Part shown: positions 24,281 to 32,626 of the stretch, piece by piece | Layout: each line of letters opens with the position of its first letter | Position numbering within the stretch: position 1 is the first letter of the stretch | Origin: Nonomuraea sp. MG754425 | GTDB taxonomy: Bacteria > Actinomycetota > Actinomycetes > Streptosporangiales > Streptosporangiaceae | Assembly: GCF_021699195.1 (NCBI RefSeq) | Contig: NZ_SSXE01000006.1 | Location: forward strand, 1-64,000 | DNA length: 64,000 nucleotides | Direction of reading: 5' to 3' | Position numbers and translations under genes: made by a program | Notes under the pieces: generated by a model | Databases searched by the model: none | What the model saw: only the letters and a program-made list of their open reading frames with translations | Told to the model about the DNA's origin: nothing

Positions 24281-25335
24281 TGCTGGACCTGACCCAGGAC
24301 GTACGCGACCTGACCGCCGCGATCGTGGACATCGAGTCGGTGAGCGGCGCCGAGAAGGCGCTGGCCGACGACGTCGAGCGGGCGCTGTTGGCGCTGCCGC
24401 ACCTGACGGTGGCCAGGTCGGGGGAGACGGTCGTGGCCCGCACCGGCCTGGGCCGCCCCGAGCGCGTGCTGATCGCCGGGCACCTCGACACCGTCCCCGT
24501 CGCCGCCAACCTGCCCAGCCGGGTGGACGGCGACCTGCTCTACGGCTGCGGCACCTCCGACATGAAGGCCGGCGTGGCGGTCGCCCTCCGGCTGGCCGCC
24601 ACCGTGCCCGCCCCCACCAGGGACGTCACGTACGTCTTCTACGACTGCGAGGAGATCGAGGCCGAGCGCAACGGCCTGACCCGGGTCGCCAGAGACCACG
24701 CGGGCTGGCTGGCGGCCGACTTCGCGGTGCTGATGGAGCCCACCGACGGCGTGATCGAGGGCGGCTGCCAGGGCACGCTGCGCGCCGAGGTCACCGTGAC
24801 CGGCAAGCGGGCGCACAGCGCGCGGTCGTGGTTCGGGGTCAACGCCGTGCACGGGATCGAGCCGGTGCTGGCCAGGCTGAACGCGTACGAGCCGCGGCGG
24901 CCGGTGGTGGACGGCCTGGAGTACCACGAGGGGCTCAACGCGGTCGGCGTGCGGGGCGGGGTCGCCGGCAACGTCATCCCCGACCTGTGCGTGGTGACCG
25001 TCAACTACCGCTTCGCGCCCGACCAGTCGCTCGAGGAGGCGGAGGAGCACGTCCGCGAGGTGTTCGACGGGTTCGCGGTGAGCGTCGTGGACGCCGCGCC
25101 GGCGGCCAGGCCGGGGCTGACGCATCCGGTGGCGGCGGCCTTCACCGCGGCCGTCGGCGGCGCTCCCCGCGCCAAGCTGGGCTGGACCGACGTCGCCCGC
25201 TTCTCCGCGCTCGGCGTGCCGGCCGTCAACTACGGGCCCGGCGATCCGAACCTCGCGCACCAGCAGGGCGAGTACGTGGCGCTGCCGAAGATCGTCGAGA
25301 GTGAGCGCGCGATGCGCGACTGGCTCACAATATGA
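24280..25335 (+). CDS. Succinyl-diaminopimelate desuccinylase DapE
   Basis: A 351-residue M20 metallopeptidase-fold enzyme. Metal ligands and base are visible in AGHLDTVP, GCGTSDMKAG, DCEEIEAE, LMEPTDG and the final NLAHQQGEY; the dimerisation-domain loop is KRAHSARSWFG. It hydrolyses N-succinyl-LL-diaminopimelate to LL-DAP. The tgatg junction couples it to dapD. A strong hairpin begins on its own stop codon. Confidence 0.95.
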   Translation: MLDLTQDVRDLTAAIVDIESVSGAEKALADDVERALLALPHLTVARSGETVVARTGLGRPERVLIAGHLDTVPVAANLPSRVDGDLLYGCGTSDMKAGVAVALRLAATVPAPTRDVTYVFYDCEEIEAERNGLTRVARDHAGWLAADFAVLMEPTDGVIEGGCQGTLRAEVTVTGKRAHSARSWFGVNAVHGIEPVLARLNAYEPRRPVVDGLEYHEGLNAVGVRGGVAGNVIPDLCVVTVNYRFAPDQSLEEAEEHVREVFDGFAVSVVDAAPAARPGLTHPVAAAFTAAVGGAPRAKLGWTDVARFSALGVPAVNYGPGDPNLAHQQGEYVALPKIVESERAMRDWLTI

Positions 25336-25380
25336 AAGTGGCCTTCCTCGCCGGCCATTTGGCGGGGAAGACCACTTTCA
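25333..25380 (+). terminator. 20-bp hairpin on the dapE stop codon
   Basis: The arms tgaaagtggccttcctcgcc and ggcggggaagaccactttca pair with one mismatch and one G-T wobble around an 8-base loop. The stem starts with the dapE TGA itself. No U-run follows. It ends the dapD-dapE unit and makes an in-frame ATG at 25332 an implausible start for the next gene. Confidence 0.75.
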
Positions 25381-25415
25381 GTCCCGAGCAGCACCCTCAT
25401 GCGATTAGACGCGGG

Positions 25416-25462
25416 GGAGTCGAAATTCGGTTCCACGCTTTCTTCAAGATTTTTTCGACTCC
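25416..25462. promoter_or_regulatory. 10-bp inverted repeat upstream of the first LOG gene
   Basis: Perfect arms ggagtcgaaa (25416-25425) and tttcgactcc (25453-25462) enclose 27 bases that include an unusually A/T-rich run. It lies in the 185-bp leader before the gene at 25566. It could be an operator pair or an RNA hairpin. Confidence 0.35.
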
Positions 25463-25565
25463 TGTTCCACCGCTGCTACCTGCGCTTTCGCCGGAGGAGG
25501 GCAGTCTCGGGAGCCGATCGGGCAGTGACACGGGCGGGGAACCCGCCGCCGCGGGAGGGACTAGC

Positions 25566-26372
25566 GTGAGCCGCATGGAACAGAATCGCCGGGAACGCCG
25601 CCAGGGTCAGGCCGTGGTCCGGGGCAAGCTCGTCCCCAGCTCCACCCACGACCAGCGGCTGCTGGAACGTCAGGGCTCCTCCGACTGGGTGCACATGGAT
25701 CCGTGGCGGGTGCTGCGCATCCAGGCGGAGTTCGTCGAGGGCTTCGGGCAGCTCGCCGAGCTGCCGCCGGCGGTCACCGTCTTCGGCTCGGCCCGCACCA
25801 AGCCCGACTCCCCCGACTACGCGATGGGCCGGGCGCTCGGCCGCTCGCTGGCCGAGGCGGGCTACGCCGTGATCACGGGCGGCGGGCCCGGCGTCATGGA
25901 GTCGGCCAACCGGGGCGCGCGCGACGTCGACGGCGCGGTGTCGGTCGGGCTCGGCATCGAGCTGCCGTTCGAGCAGAGCATGAACGACTACGTCGACCTG
26001 GGCATCGAGTTCCGCTACTTCTTCGTGCGCAAGACGATGTTCGTGAAGTACTCCTGCGGCTTCATCGCCCTGCCGGGCGGCTTCGGCACGCTCGACGAGT
26101 TGTTCGAGGCGCTCACCCTGGTGCAGACCCACAAGGTCACCTCGTTCCCCGTGGTGCTGATGGGCACGGAGTTCTGGGGCGGGCTGCTCGACTGGGTCAA
26201 GGGCTCGCTGCTGGGCAGCGGGAAGATCGCGCCGCAGGACCTCGACCTGATCAGCATGACCGACGACGTCGACGAGGCCGTGCGCATCATCGCCGACGCC
26301 GACCGGGCCCGCTCCAAGCAGCGCCAGGAGGAGGACGCGGCCGCCGCCGTCCAGACGGCCGAGCCCCAATAG
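25566..26372 (+). CDS. LOG family protein (TIGR00730-type), long form
   Basis: A 268-residue Rossmann protein. After an Arg/Gln-rich N-terminus and GSSDWVHMDPWRVLRIQ come VTVFGSART, VITGGGPGVMESANRGA and the family signature LPGGFGTLDE. Relatives hydrolyse nucleoside 5'-monophosphates such as cytokinin ribotides, or AMP, to base and ribose phosphate. GTG 25566 has gggaggga about 5 nt upstream. The C-terminal tail (about 20 residues, rich in Glu, Ala and Gln) is disordered. It is followed at 11 bp by a second family member. Confidence 0.9.
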   Translation: MSRMEQNRRERRQGQAVVRGKLVPSSTHDQRLLERQGSSDWVHMDPWRVLRIQAEFVEGFGQLAELPPAVTVFGSARTKPDSPDYAMGRALGRSLAEAGYAVITGGGPGVMESANRGARDVDGAVSVGLGIELPFEQSMNDYVDLGIEFRYFFVRKTMFVKYSCGFIALPGGFGTLDELFEALTLVQTHKVTSFPVVLMGTEFWGGLLDWVKGSLLGSGKIAPQDLDLISMTDDVDEAVRIIADADRARSKQRQEEDAAAAVQTAEPQ

Positions 26373-26375
26373 GCT
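26370..26375 (+). promoter_or_regulatory. Leaderless -10 element of the second LOG gene
   Basis: The hexamer taggct overlaps the stop codon of the preceding gene and ends 8 nt before GTG 26384; no Shine-Dalgarno is present. Confidence 0.3.
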
Positions 26376-26383
26376 GTGCCGAC

Positions 26384-26968
26384 GTGAACATCTGCGTCTA
26401 CTGCGCCTCCAGCCTCTCCATCGACCGGAAATACCTCGAACTCGCCGCGACCGTGGGCGCCGAGCTCGCCAGACGTGGCCACACCCTGGTGAGCGGCGGT
26501 GGCTCCGTCTCCTGCATGGGGGCCGTCACCTCGGCGGCCCGCGCCGCCGGGGGCCGTACCGTCGGGGTGATCCCGCAGGTGCTGGTGGACATGGAGGTCG
26601 CGGACGAGGAGTCCGACGAGCTGATCGTCACGGCCGACATGCGCGAGCGCAAGGGCGTCATGGACGCCCGCTCCGACGCGTTCCTGGTGCTGCCCGGCGG
26701 CATCGGCACGCTGGAGGAGCTGTTCGAGATCTGGACGGCCCGGGTGCTCGGCATCCATGACCGCCCGCTGGTCCTGCTCGACCCCTGGGGCCTGTACCGC
26801 CCGCTCAGGGAGCTGATCGAGGGCATGTACGACGAGGGCTTCACCCGTCCCGACGTCTTCGACGCCATCTCCTGGACCACGACCGTGGAGCAGGCGTTCG
26901 CGCACCTCGAAGCGCGCGCGCAGCCGGTCCGGCCCAGCGTCGCCGAGCTCGGCGAGGCCGCGGGCTGA
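26384..26968 (+). CDS. LOG family protein (TIGR00730-type), short form
   Basis: A 194-residue member close to the plant LOG size: ICVYCASSLSI start, LVSGGGSVSCMGAV, RERKGVMDARSDAF and LPGGIGTLEELFE, the PGGxGTxxE catalytic motif. Predicted to be a cytokinin riboside 5'-monophosphate phosphoribohydrolase-like nucleotide hydrolase. The two tandem LOG proteins differ in length and are not a recent duplication, as identity outside the motifs is low. Such tandem pairs next to dapE are common in actinomycetes. Confidence 0.92.
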   Translation: MNICVYCASSLSIDRKYLELAATVGAELARRGHTLVSGGGSVSCMGAVTSAARAAGGRTVGVIPQVLVDMEVADEESDELIVTADMRERKGVMDARSDAFLVLPGGIGTLEELFEIWTARVLGIHDRPLVLLDPWGLYRPLRELIEGMYDEGFTRPDVFDAISWTTTVEQAFAHLEARAQPVRPSVAELGEAAG

Positions 26969-27016
26969 TCCGCGCGGGCGGCGCGCTTCGGCGGTAAGCG
27001 CGAAATGCGCGACTTG

Positions 27017-27043
27017 TGGTGGACCGCTAAATGCGGTCCACCA
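27017..27043. promoter_or_regulatory. Perfect 11-bp inverted repeat
   Basis: The arms tggtggaccgc and gcggtccacca surround the loop taaat. It lies downstream of the LOG stop (26968) and directly upstream of the -10 element of the next gene, over the expected -35 position. It can be a terminator for LOG or an operator for the DivIVA-like gene. Confidence 0.45.
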
Positions 27044-27049
27044 TGTGAG

Positions 27050-27055
27050 TACGAT
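27050..27055 (+). promoter_or_regulatory. Leaderless -10 element of the DivIVA-like gene
   Basis: The hexamer tacgat ends 6 nt before GTG 27062, with no Shine-Dalgarno. It sits 6 bp after the 11-bp inverted repeat. Confidence 0.5.
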
Positions 27056-27061
27056 GCCAAT

Positions 27062-27799
27062 GTGCTGGTCATTCTCGCCATCGCCGCCATCGCCATCTTG
27101 GCCTGCGTGGTCCTGGTCTCCCTGGGCAGGGGCGGTGAGCTGGCCGAGTTCCCGCCCGACGTGCCGCCGCTCGAGCTGCCCGAGGCCGGCCGGCTCGATG
27201 CCGCTGACATCGTCGCGCTCCAGTTGCCGGTCAACCTGGTCGGCTACCACACGCAGAGCGTCGACGAGACGCTGCGCCGCGCGGCCGGGGCCATCAGCGT
27301 GCGCGACACCCGGATCGCGGTGCTGGAGCAGCGGGTCTCCGAACTGCTGTCGAGCCGGCTGCACGCGCGCCAGGAGAGCTACGCCGCGCCCGGGTTCGGG
27401 CCGCGCACCGAGCACACGCCCGAGGCCCCCGCCGAGCCGCGCGTGCTGCCGGAGTCGGGCGACCCGGTCTCGGCGAGCGGCGCCTCGGTGTCCTGGGACG
27501 GCGGCGGCACGGAGCTGACCCACCTGCCGGAGGAGCCGGAGTGGCGGGTGCTCCGTCCGGCCGGCGCGGCGCTCAACGGCAAGGCCGACACCGACGACCA
27601 GGCCGCGAGCGAGACCGCCGAGGAAGCCCCCAAGCCCGACACGGAGCCCGAGACCGAGCCCGAGACCAAGGCCGGCACCGAGCCCGACACCGAGTCCGAC
27701 ACCGAGCCCGACACCGAGCCCGACACCGAGGCCGCGACCGACGACGAGGGACGGCCCGTGCGGGCCTCGACCGCCAAAGACGGTGACGACCGCCCGTGA
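27062..27799 (+). CDS. Membrane-anchored DivIVA-domain-like protein with acidic repeats
   Basis: A 245-residue protein: one N-terminal membrane helix (LVILAIAAIAILACVVLVSL), then a segment VNLVGYHTQSVDETLRRAA that resembles the DivIVA N-terminal motif, and a short coiled coil (RIAVLEQRVSELLSS). The C-terminal part is disordered with tandem TEPE/TEPD units (EPDTEPDTEPDTE). DivIVA-like proteins mark curved or polar membranes and guide wall growth. Start GTG 27062 places the helix at the extreme N-terminus. Its last bases overlap the start of the glycosylase gene by 4. Confidence 0.75.
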   Translation: MLVILAIAAIAILACVVLVSLGRGGELAEFPPDVPPLELPEAGRLDAADIVALQLPVNLVGYHTQSVDETLRRAAGAISVRDTRIAVLEQRVSELLSSRLHARQESYAAPGFGPRTEHTPEAPAEPRVLPESGDPVSASGASVSWDGGGTELTHLPEEPEWRVLRPAGAALNGKADTDDQAASETAEEAPKPDTEPETEPETKAGTEPDTESDTEPDTEPDTEAATDDEGRPVRASTAKDGDDRP

Positions 27800-28347
27800 C
27801 CGAGCAGATCCGCTGCGCCTGGGCGGGCCTGGCCGACCCGATGTACCTGACCTACCACGACGAGGAGTGGGGCCGCCCGGTCAAGGGCGACGACGCCGTC
27901 TTCGAACGTGTGTCGCTGGAGGCGTTCCAGTCGGGCCTGTCATGGCTGACGATCCTGCGCAAGCGGGAGAACTTCCGCGCCGCCTTCGACCGCTTCTCGA
28001 TCCCGAAGGTGGCCGCGTACACCGAGGAAGACGTCGAGCGCCTGCTCGGCGACGCGGGCATCATCCGCAACCGGGCCAAGATCGAGGCGGCGATCGGCAA
28101 CGCCAGGGCTGCGCTCGACCTGCCGGGCGGCCTGTCGGAACTGGTGTGGCGCTACGCCGACCCCGGCGCGCCCGTACCGCGGACGACGGCCGACGTGCCC
28201 GCGATCACGCCGGGTTCGAAGGCGCTGGCCAAGGAGCTGAAGAAGCACGGCTTCAGGTTCGTCGGCCCCACCACGGCCTACGCGCTGATGCAGGCGATTG
28301 GCCTGGTCAACGACCATATCGAGGGCTGCGTGGCCCGTACGCGCTGA
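27796..28347 (+). CDS. DNA-3-methyladenine glycosylase I
   Basis: A 183-residue TAG-type glycosylase. The zinc site is complete: Cys in RCAWAG, His in YHDEEWG, and His and Cys in NDHIEGC. The substrate-pocket segment SLEAFQSGLSWLTIL is conserved. It excises 3-methyladenine from alkylated DNA. The GTG start overlaps the upstream stop (gtga), so it is coupled to the DivIVA-like gene. Its 3' end overlaps the end of the convergent lyase gene by 41 bp. Confidence 0.94.
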   Translation: MTEQIRCAWAGLADPMYLTYHDEEWGRPVKGDDAVFERVSLEAFQSGLSWLTILRKRENFRAAFDRFSIPKVAAYTEEDVERLLGDAGIIRNRAKIEAAIGNARAALDLPGGLSELVWRYADPGAPVPRTTADVPAITPGSKALAKELKKHGFRFVGPTTAYALMQAIGLVNDHIEGCVARTR

Positions 28348-30610
28348 GCTCCACGCTGTGCGAGCGCCCCAGCGACCCGCCGACCCGCACCGCGATGACC
28401 GGCCGCTTGCCGGTGCGCACGGTGACCGTGTCGTCGGCGCGCACGACGCCGCCGGCCGCGCGGTCGAGCGTGATCGTGACGACGTCCACCGTCCGGCTCG
28501 GGTCGGCCACGGCGAGCACGATCCGTTCGCTGGCCCGGCGCAGCATCACCACGCACGGCGCGTCCACGTCCAGGATGCCGACGCTGCCCGCCGCCCAGAA
28601 GGTGGCCCCGAGCAGCGCGCGCGTCTGTACGGCCTGCAGCGTCGGCGTGTTGCTCAGCACCCGCGCGGGCCGGTTGCCGCGGAAGGCGCGGGTGCGCTCA
28701 CGGGTGGCGTTCGGCAGCAGCACGTAGGAGTAGTCGGCCTCCAGCGGGTTCACGCCGTGGTCGAACCAGAACGTCACGTAGCGGCGCGTGACGGGCTCGA
28801 AGGCGCCCGCGGTGTCGTCGCCCTCGTTGATGTCGCGCCAGCGGCCCGTACGCGTCTCCACGAGCGTCCGGGCGCCCTCGAACACGTAGCCGCCCGTGCC
28901 CGGCAGGTGCATCCAGCCGTCGCCGACGTACGGCTCGGCGTCGGTGGCGCGGTTGTCGATCACGGTCTCGATCGTGCGGCCGTCGAAGCTGGTGATGCCG
29001 CTGCCCAGCGCCACCACGGCCGAGTCGAGGCAGAACCACGACTTGCGCGCCCGCAGGCTCACCCCGTCGCCGATCAGCTCCATGGCGCTGACGCCGTACA
29101 GGTCGTCGAGCACCACGCCGCCCGCCCACGGGCTGGGCGGCCGGTGCACGCTGAAGTCGAGGTTCTCGCGTTCGAGGGTGTCGACCGTGGTGCCCGGCAG
29201 CCGGTACGGGTTCACCGTGGGCCAGAAGTCGTCCCCGTAGTGTCCCAGGTCGCCGGTGTAGACGTAGGTCATGCCGTCGCCGGTGTACCAGCCGTGCAGG
29301 TTCTCGCGGTTGATCGCCTCGTAGGCGGCGGTCCGCCGCGAGGACATGCTGATCGCCACCGCCCAGCCGGGCCGCCGGTGCACCACGCGGTCCATCTCGG
29401 GGAACACGTGGTGCCCGGCGGGCGAGGGCGCGGCCTCGACGGTCTTGTCGTCCAGCACCGCGACGGCCCTGCGGGTCTGCGGCACGTTCGCGTGCCGGAG
29501 GTAGGGACGGGCGGCGCCGCGCTCGATCCACCCCTTGGCCAGCTCCTCGAACCGGCTCCGGTACGGCTCGGGCGCGCTGCGGGCCAGCAGCAGCACGGCC
29601 CCGATCGCCTCGTGCCCCGCCACGCTGTCGGAGAAGGTCTGCCTGGTGGCGGCCCGGCCCCTGACGGTGTCCATGAGCAGCCCGTCGTGGACGAAGGGCG
29701 CGAAGGAGCGCTCCACGGCGTCCAGCACCACCCGCTGCCCAGGATCGGTGATCTCCCACGGTGACCCGTGCAGCAGCGCCACGGTCTCGGCGACCGCGAT
29801 GAGCAGCGACAGCCCGTACGAGCCCGTGTAGGCGACCACGGCGTGCTGGATGAACGAGCCGTCGCGGTGGAAGCCGTCGCCGGACTCGGCGTAGCCGAAC
29901 ACGCTGTGCCGCCCGCCGTCGCGCACGTCGGAGAGCCCGTCGCGGGCCAGCGCCAGCTTGTCCGCACGGCGGCCGGCCACGCCGCGGAAGGCGACGATGG
30001 AGGCTTTGTCGGCCCGGTTGGCGCCGCTCTCGCTGGCCTCGGGACGGCCCGCGCGGCGGTCGGCGTCGGGGCAGAAGCGGTCGATCGCCCCCAGGTACGC
30101 CTCCAGCCGGCCCGCGTCGAGCCGCTCGCCGAGCAGCACGCATACCCGGCTCAGCTCGGCGGGTGTGCCGATCTCCCAGAACCACCAGTTGCCGGTCTCG
30201 GGCAGGCGCTCGTTGTAGTGCCGCTCGTACAGCAGGTCGAGCGCCTCGGCCAGGCGGGTGGCCACGGCGTCGTCGCCGTGCTGCGCGGTGCCGGGCGTGG
30301 CCCAGGCGGTCGCGATCTGGCGCAGCCGGCCGTAACTCCCTGTCACGTTCCCCGGGCGGCCCTCGAGCGGGAGGTCCGGCCAGATCAGGCCGGGCACCAT
30401 CTGGGCCAGCCAGGTGGCGGCCCGCTCGCCCAGGGCGGCCAGCGGCCGTTCGTAGGCCGGGTCGGACACGTCGAAGTCGCCACCGGTGAGCAGGGCCAGG
30501 GCGGTGGTGCGGAGTGCCACGAAGTCGCCCGGGGCAGGGTCACCCGGGGCAGGGTCACCCGGGGCGGGGTCACTCGGGGCCGGCTGACGCGGGGCGTCGG
30601 AAAGGCGCAT
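28307..30610 (-). CDS. Polysaccharide lyase family 8 protein without a signal peptide
   Basis: A 767-residue PL8-type lyase. The alpha-toroid catalytic triad is present: Asn in TGNWWFWEIG, His in GDGFHRDGSFIQH and Tyr in YTGSYGLSL. Beta-sandwich signatures follow (NGWYTGDG-like NLHGWYTGDGMTYVY, then WPTVNPYRLPGTTVD). Members cleave hyaluronan, chondroitin or xanthan by beta-elimination and are normally secreted. Here the N-terminus (MRLSDAPRQPAPSD followed by PAPGD repeats) has no hydrophobic core, so secretion is not predicted from this start. It lies 36 bp after paaG on the same strand. Confidence 0.85.
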   Translation of the reverse strand: MRLSDAPRQPAPSDPAPGDPAPGDPAPGDFVALRTTALALLTGGDFDVSDPAYERPLAALGERAATWLAQMVPGLIWPDLPLEGRPGNVTGSYGRLRQIATAWATPGTAQHGDDAVATRLAEALDLLYERHYNERLPETGNWWFWEIGTPAELSRVCVLLGERLDAGRLEAYLGAIDRFCPDADRRAGRPEASESGANRADKASIVAFRGVAGRRADKLALARDGLSDVRDGGRHSVFGYAESGDGFHRDGSFIQHAVVAYTGSYGLSLLIAVAETVALLHGSPWEITDPGQRVVLDAVERSFAPFVHDGLLMDTVRGRAATRQTFSDSVAGHEAIGAVLLLARSAPEPYRSRFEELAKGWIERGAARPYLRHANVPQTRRAVAVLDDKTVEAAPSPAGHHVFPEMDRVVHRRPGWAVAISMSSRRTAAYEAINRENLHGWYTGDGMTYVYTGDLGHYGDDFWPTVNPYRLPGTTVDTLERENLDFSVHRPPSPWAGGVVLDDLYGVSAMELIGDGVSLRARKSWFCLDSAVVALGSGITSFDGRTIETVIDNRATDAEPYVGDGWMHLPGTGGYVFEGARTLVETRTGRWRDINEGDDTAGAFEPVTRRYVTFWFDHGVNPLEADYSYVLLPNATRERTRAFRGNRPARVLSNTPTLQAVQTRALLGATFWAAGSVGILDVDAPCVVMLRRASERIVLAVADPSRTVDVVTITLDRAAGGVVRADDTVTVRTGKRPVIAVRVGGSLGRSHSVELSAYGPRSPRYGR

Positions 30611-30646
30611 GGCGCTAGCTTTACCCATCCGAGGGTGGTGGATCAG

Positions 30647-31423
30647 TTACTCTCCGTCGAAGGTCGGCGCTTCTTTCGCGAGAAAGGCCCTGGTGGCGTG
30701 GAGATGGTCCTGGGTTGCGACGCATCTGTCCTGGATGTCGGCCTCCATGGCCAGCGCGTCGGGCAGCGCGTGCGCCGAGGCGTAGGCCAGCGCCCGCTTG
30801 GTGGCGGCGTAGGCCAGGGTGGGGCCGCTCGCCAGCCGCGCGGCCAGCTCGCCGGCGTTCTTCAGCAGCTCGTCCGCGGGGACGACCCGGGTGACCAGGC
30901 CCAGCTCCAGCGCGCGGGCCGCGCCGAGCGGCTCGCCGAGCAGCATCAGCTCGGCGGCGCGGCCCCGGCCGATGAGGCGCGGCAGCGTCCACGACGCGCC
31001 CGAGTCGGGCGCGAGGCCGATCCCGGCGAACGCCAGCGCGAACGTGGCCCGCTCGGAGGCCACCCGCAGGTCGCAGGCGAAGGCCAGCGACGCGCCCGCG
31101 CCCGCGGCCACGCCGTTGACCGCGGCCACCACCGGCTTGGGCATGGTGGCGATCAGCTCCACGATCGGGTTGTAGTGCGCGCGTACGGTGTCGGCCAGGC
31201 CGCGGCCCGCCTCCAGGTTGGCGGCGTGCTCGCGCAGGTCCTGGCCCGCGCAGAAGGCCCGGCCCGCGCCGGTGAGCAGCACGGCCCGGACCGCGCGGTC
31301 GGCTGCCGCGCGGCGCAGCGCCTCCAGCAGCGCCTGCTTGAGCTCGGCGGTGAGCGAGTTCATCGCGTCCGGACGGTCGAGTGTGACGGTGGCGACGGCG
31401 TCTGCCAGGTCGTAACGGATCAC
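30647..31423 (-). CDS. Enoyl-CoA hydratase/isomerase, PaaG-like
   Basis: A 258-residue crotonase-fold protein. The oxyanion-hole segment is GAGRAFCAGQDLREH and the second is AVNGVAAGAGASLAFACDL; IGLAPDSGASWTLPRLIG fits PaaG, the isomerase of ring-1,2-epoxyphenylacetyl-CoA. GTG 31423 is chosen because agggag lies 8 nt upstream; a TTG at 31429 overlapping the paaX stop is the alternative. The neighbouring paaX supports a phenylacetate link, though no paaABCDE oxygenase is in the window. Confidence 0.85.
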   Translation of the reverse strand: MIRYDLADAVATVTLDRPDAMNSLTAELKQALLEALRRAAADRAVRAVLLTGAGRAFCAGQDLREHAANLEAGRGLADTVRAHYNPIVELIATMPKPVVAAVNGVAAGAGASLAFACDLRVASERATFALAFAGIGLAPDSGASWTLPRLIGRGRAAELMLLGEPLGAARALELGLVTRVVPADELLKNAGELAARLASGPTLAYAATKRALAYASAHALPDALAMEADIQDRCVATQDHLHATRAFLAKEAPTFDGE

Positions 31424-31425
31424 GG

Positions 31426-32220
31426 TCAAAGCTCCCTGTCGACGAACGCGGCGGCTGCGGGCAGCAGCCTGGCGGCCTCCTGCTCGAAGTAGGCCCTGGC
31501 CCGCTCGCCCGGCCACTGCGCGGGCAGCAGTTCGGGCGGCAGCCCAGGGTCGCGGAACAGGAAGTTGCGCCAGCCGTGCACGAGCCGGCTGCGCGTGGCG
31601 AACACCTGGTCGGCCGGGGCCCCGCCGGGCAGCGTGCTGATCAGCGTGACAGCCTCGGCGTGCCAGTGCTCGTACGCCTCGCCGATGGCGGTCAGATCCC
31701 AGGCCCTGGCGACCAGCTCGCGCGGGTCGCCCTCCAGCGCCGCGTCGAACCGGTCGGCCCGCACGCCCTCGCCGTCGAGCAGGTTGTCCAGCTCGATCGA
31801 CGAGCGCGGGCCGATCCAGGTGGTCTCCGACAACGACGCGTAGCCCAGGAACGTCAGGTCGGCCCGCAGCCGCTCCCGCTGCGGGCGCTCCTTCACCGGC
31901 TCGAAGACGATCAGATGCCAGCGGCCGTGCCAGGTGAGCGTTCCGGCTCGGTAAATTCTCAGTGCCGCCTCATCAAGCCGCCTGACACACTTCGGCGTCA
32001 GCCCGTAGCCGGCTCCCTGAGGCAGCCTGAGCGGGCGCAGCCAGCCTTGCCGGACCATCCGCGAAACCGCCGTACGGACCGCGGGAGCGGCGATTTCCAG
32101 GGGTTTCATCAGCCTGACGAGCGCGGCGACGGACGCTTGGCCACCACGCGAGCGCAGATGGTCTCCGTAGAGATCGAACAGAGCGGCGCGAGCGTGCACG
32201 AAGTCCAGTTTGGACGTCAT
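31426..32220 (-). CDS. PaaX-type transcriptional repressor
   Basis: A 264-residue PaaX family protein: N-terminal winged helix (SVAALVRLMKPLEIAAPAVR, then TAVSRMVRQGWL), a central domain with GRWHLIVFEPVKERPQRE, and the C-terminal HGWRNFLFRDPGLPPELLP signature. PaaX represses phenylacetate catabolic genes and is released by phenylacetyl-CoA. ATG 32220 has gagg about 6 nt upstream. It almost touches paaG, so the repressor probably controls its own unit, including paaG and perhaps the lyase. Confidence 0.9.
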   Translation of the reverse strand: MTSKLDFVHARAALFDLYGDHLRSRGGQASVAALVRLMKPLEIAAPAVRTAVSRMVRQGWLRPLRLPQGAGYGLTPKCVRRLDEAALRIYRAGTLTWHGRWHLIVFEPVKERPQRERLRADLTFLGYASLSETTWIGPRSSIELDNLLDGEGVRADRFDAALEGDPRELVARAWDLTAIGEAYEHWHAEAVTLISTLPGGAPADQVFATRSRLVHGWRNFLFRDPGLPPELLPAQWPGERARAYFEQEAARLLPAAAAFVDREL

Positions 32221-32379
32221 CGCACGCCTCGACAACGCATTCTGGGAGGAGATCGTTACCCATGAGGGCTCTCGATGCGGGAGAATAGGACATCACAGAA
32301 GACGTGAATGCGCCGACCACCCCCTCGGGAGGTCGGAAATCGCGGGCCGCGGGAGCCCAAGGCAGGAAGGGATGCACGC

Positions 32380-32547
32380 ATGGCGGCGATGAAGCCGCGG
32401 ACCGGCGATGGTCCGCTCGAGGTCACCAAGGAAGGACGCGGCATTGTCATGCGGGTCCCCCTGGAGGGTGGCGGCCGGCTCGTCGTGGAGATCTCCGCCG
32501 ACGAGGCAAAGGCGCTCGGCGAAGCGTTGAAGAACGTCGTCGGCTGA
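32380..32547 (+). CDS. DUF3117 protein
   Basis: A 55-residue conserved actinobacterial protein: KPRTGDGPLEVTKEGRGIV start and a beta-rich core ending in LVVEISADEAKALGEALK. Function unknown, but it is highly conserved and always short. ATG 32380 follows aggaagg. A hairpin terminator follows. Confidence 0.93.
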   Translation: MAAMKPRTGDGPLEVTKEGRGIVMRVPLEGGGRLVVEISADEAKALGEALKNVVG

Positions 32548-32574
32548 GCACTCCCGAGAGACCTAACTGATCCA

Positions 32575-32604
32575 CGACCCTGGCGTACAACGGCGCCAGG
32601 GTCG
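32575..32604 (+). terminator. 11-bp hairpin after DUF3117
   Basis: Perfect arms cgaccctggcg and cgccagggtcg around an 8-base loop, in the 79-bp gap before pepA. No U-run. It may end the DUF3117 transcript or form a leader structure of pepA. Confidence 0.6.
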
Positions 32605-32626
32605 CTGACGTTCGAGGAGAAGATCC

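Noticed and set aside
25332..25565. ATG at 25332 as start of the first LOG protein
   Set aside because: The sequence encodes a hairpin on the dapE stop codon and no family homology; GTG 25566 has a good ribosome site.
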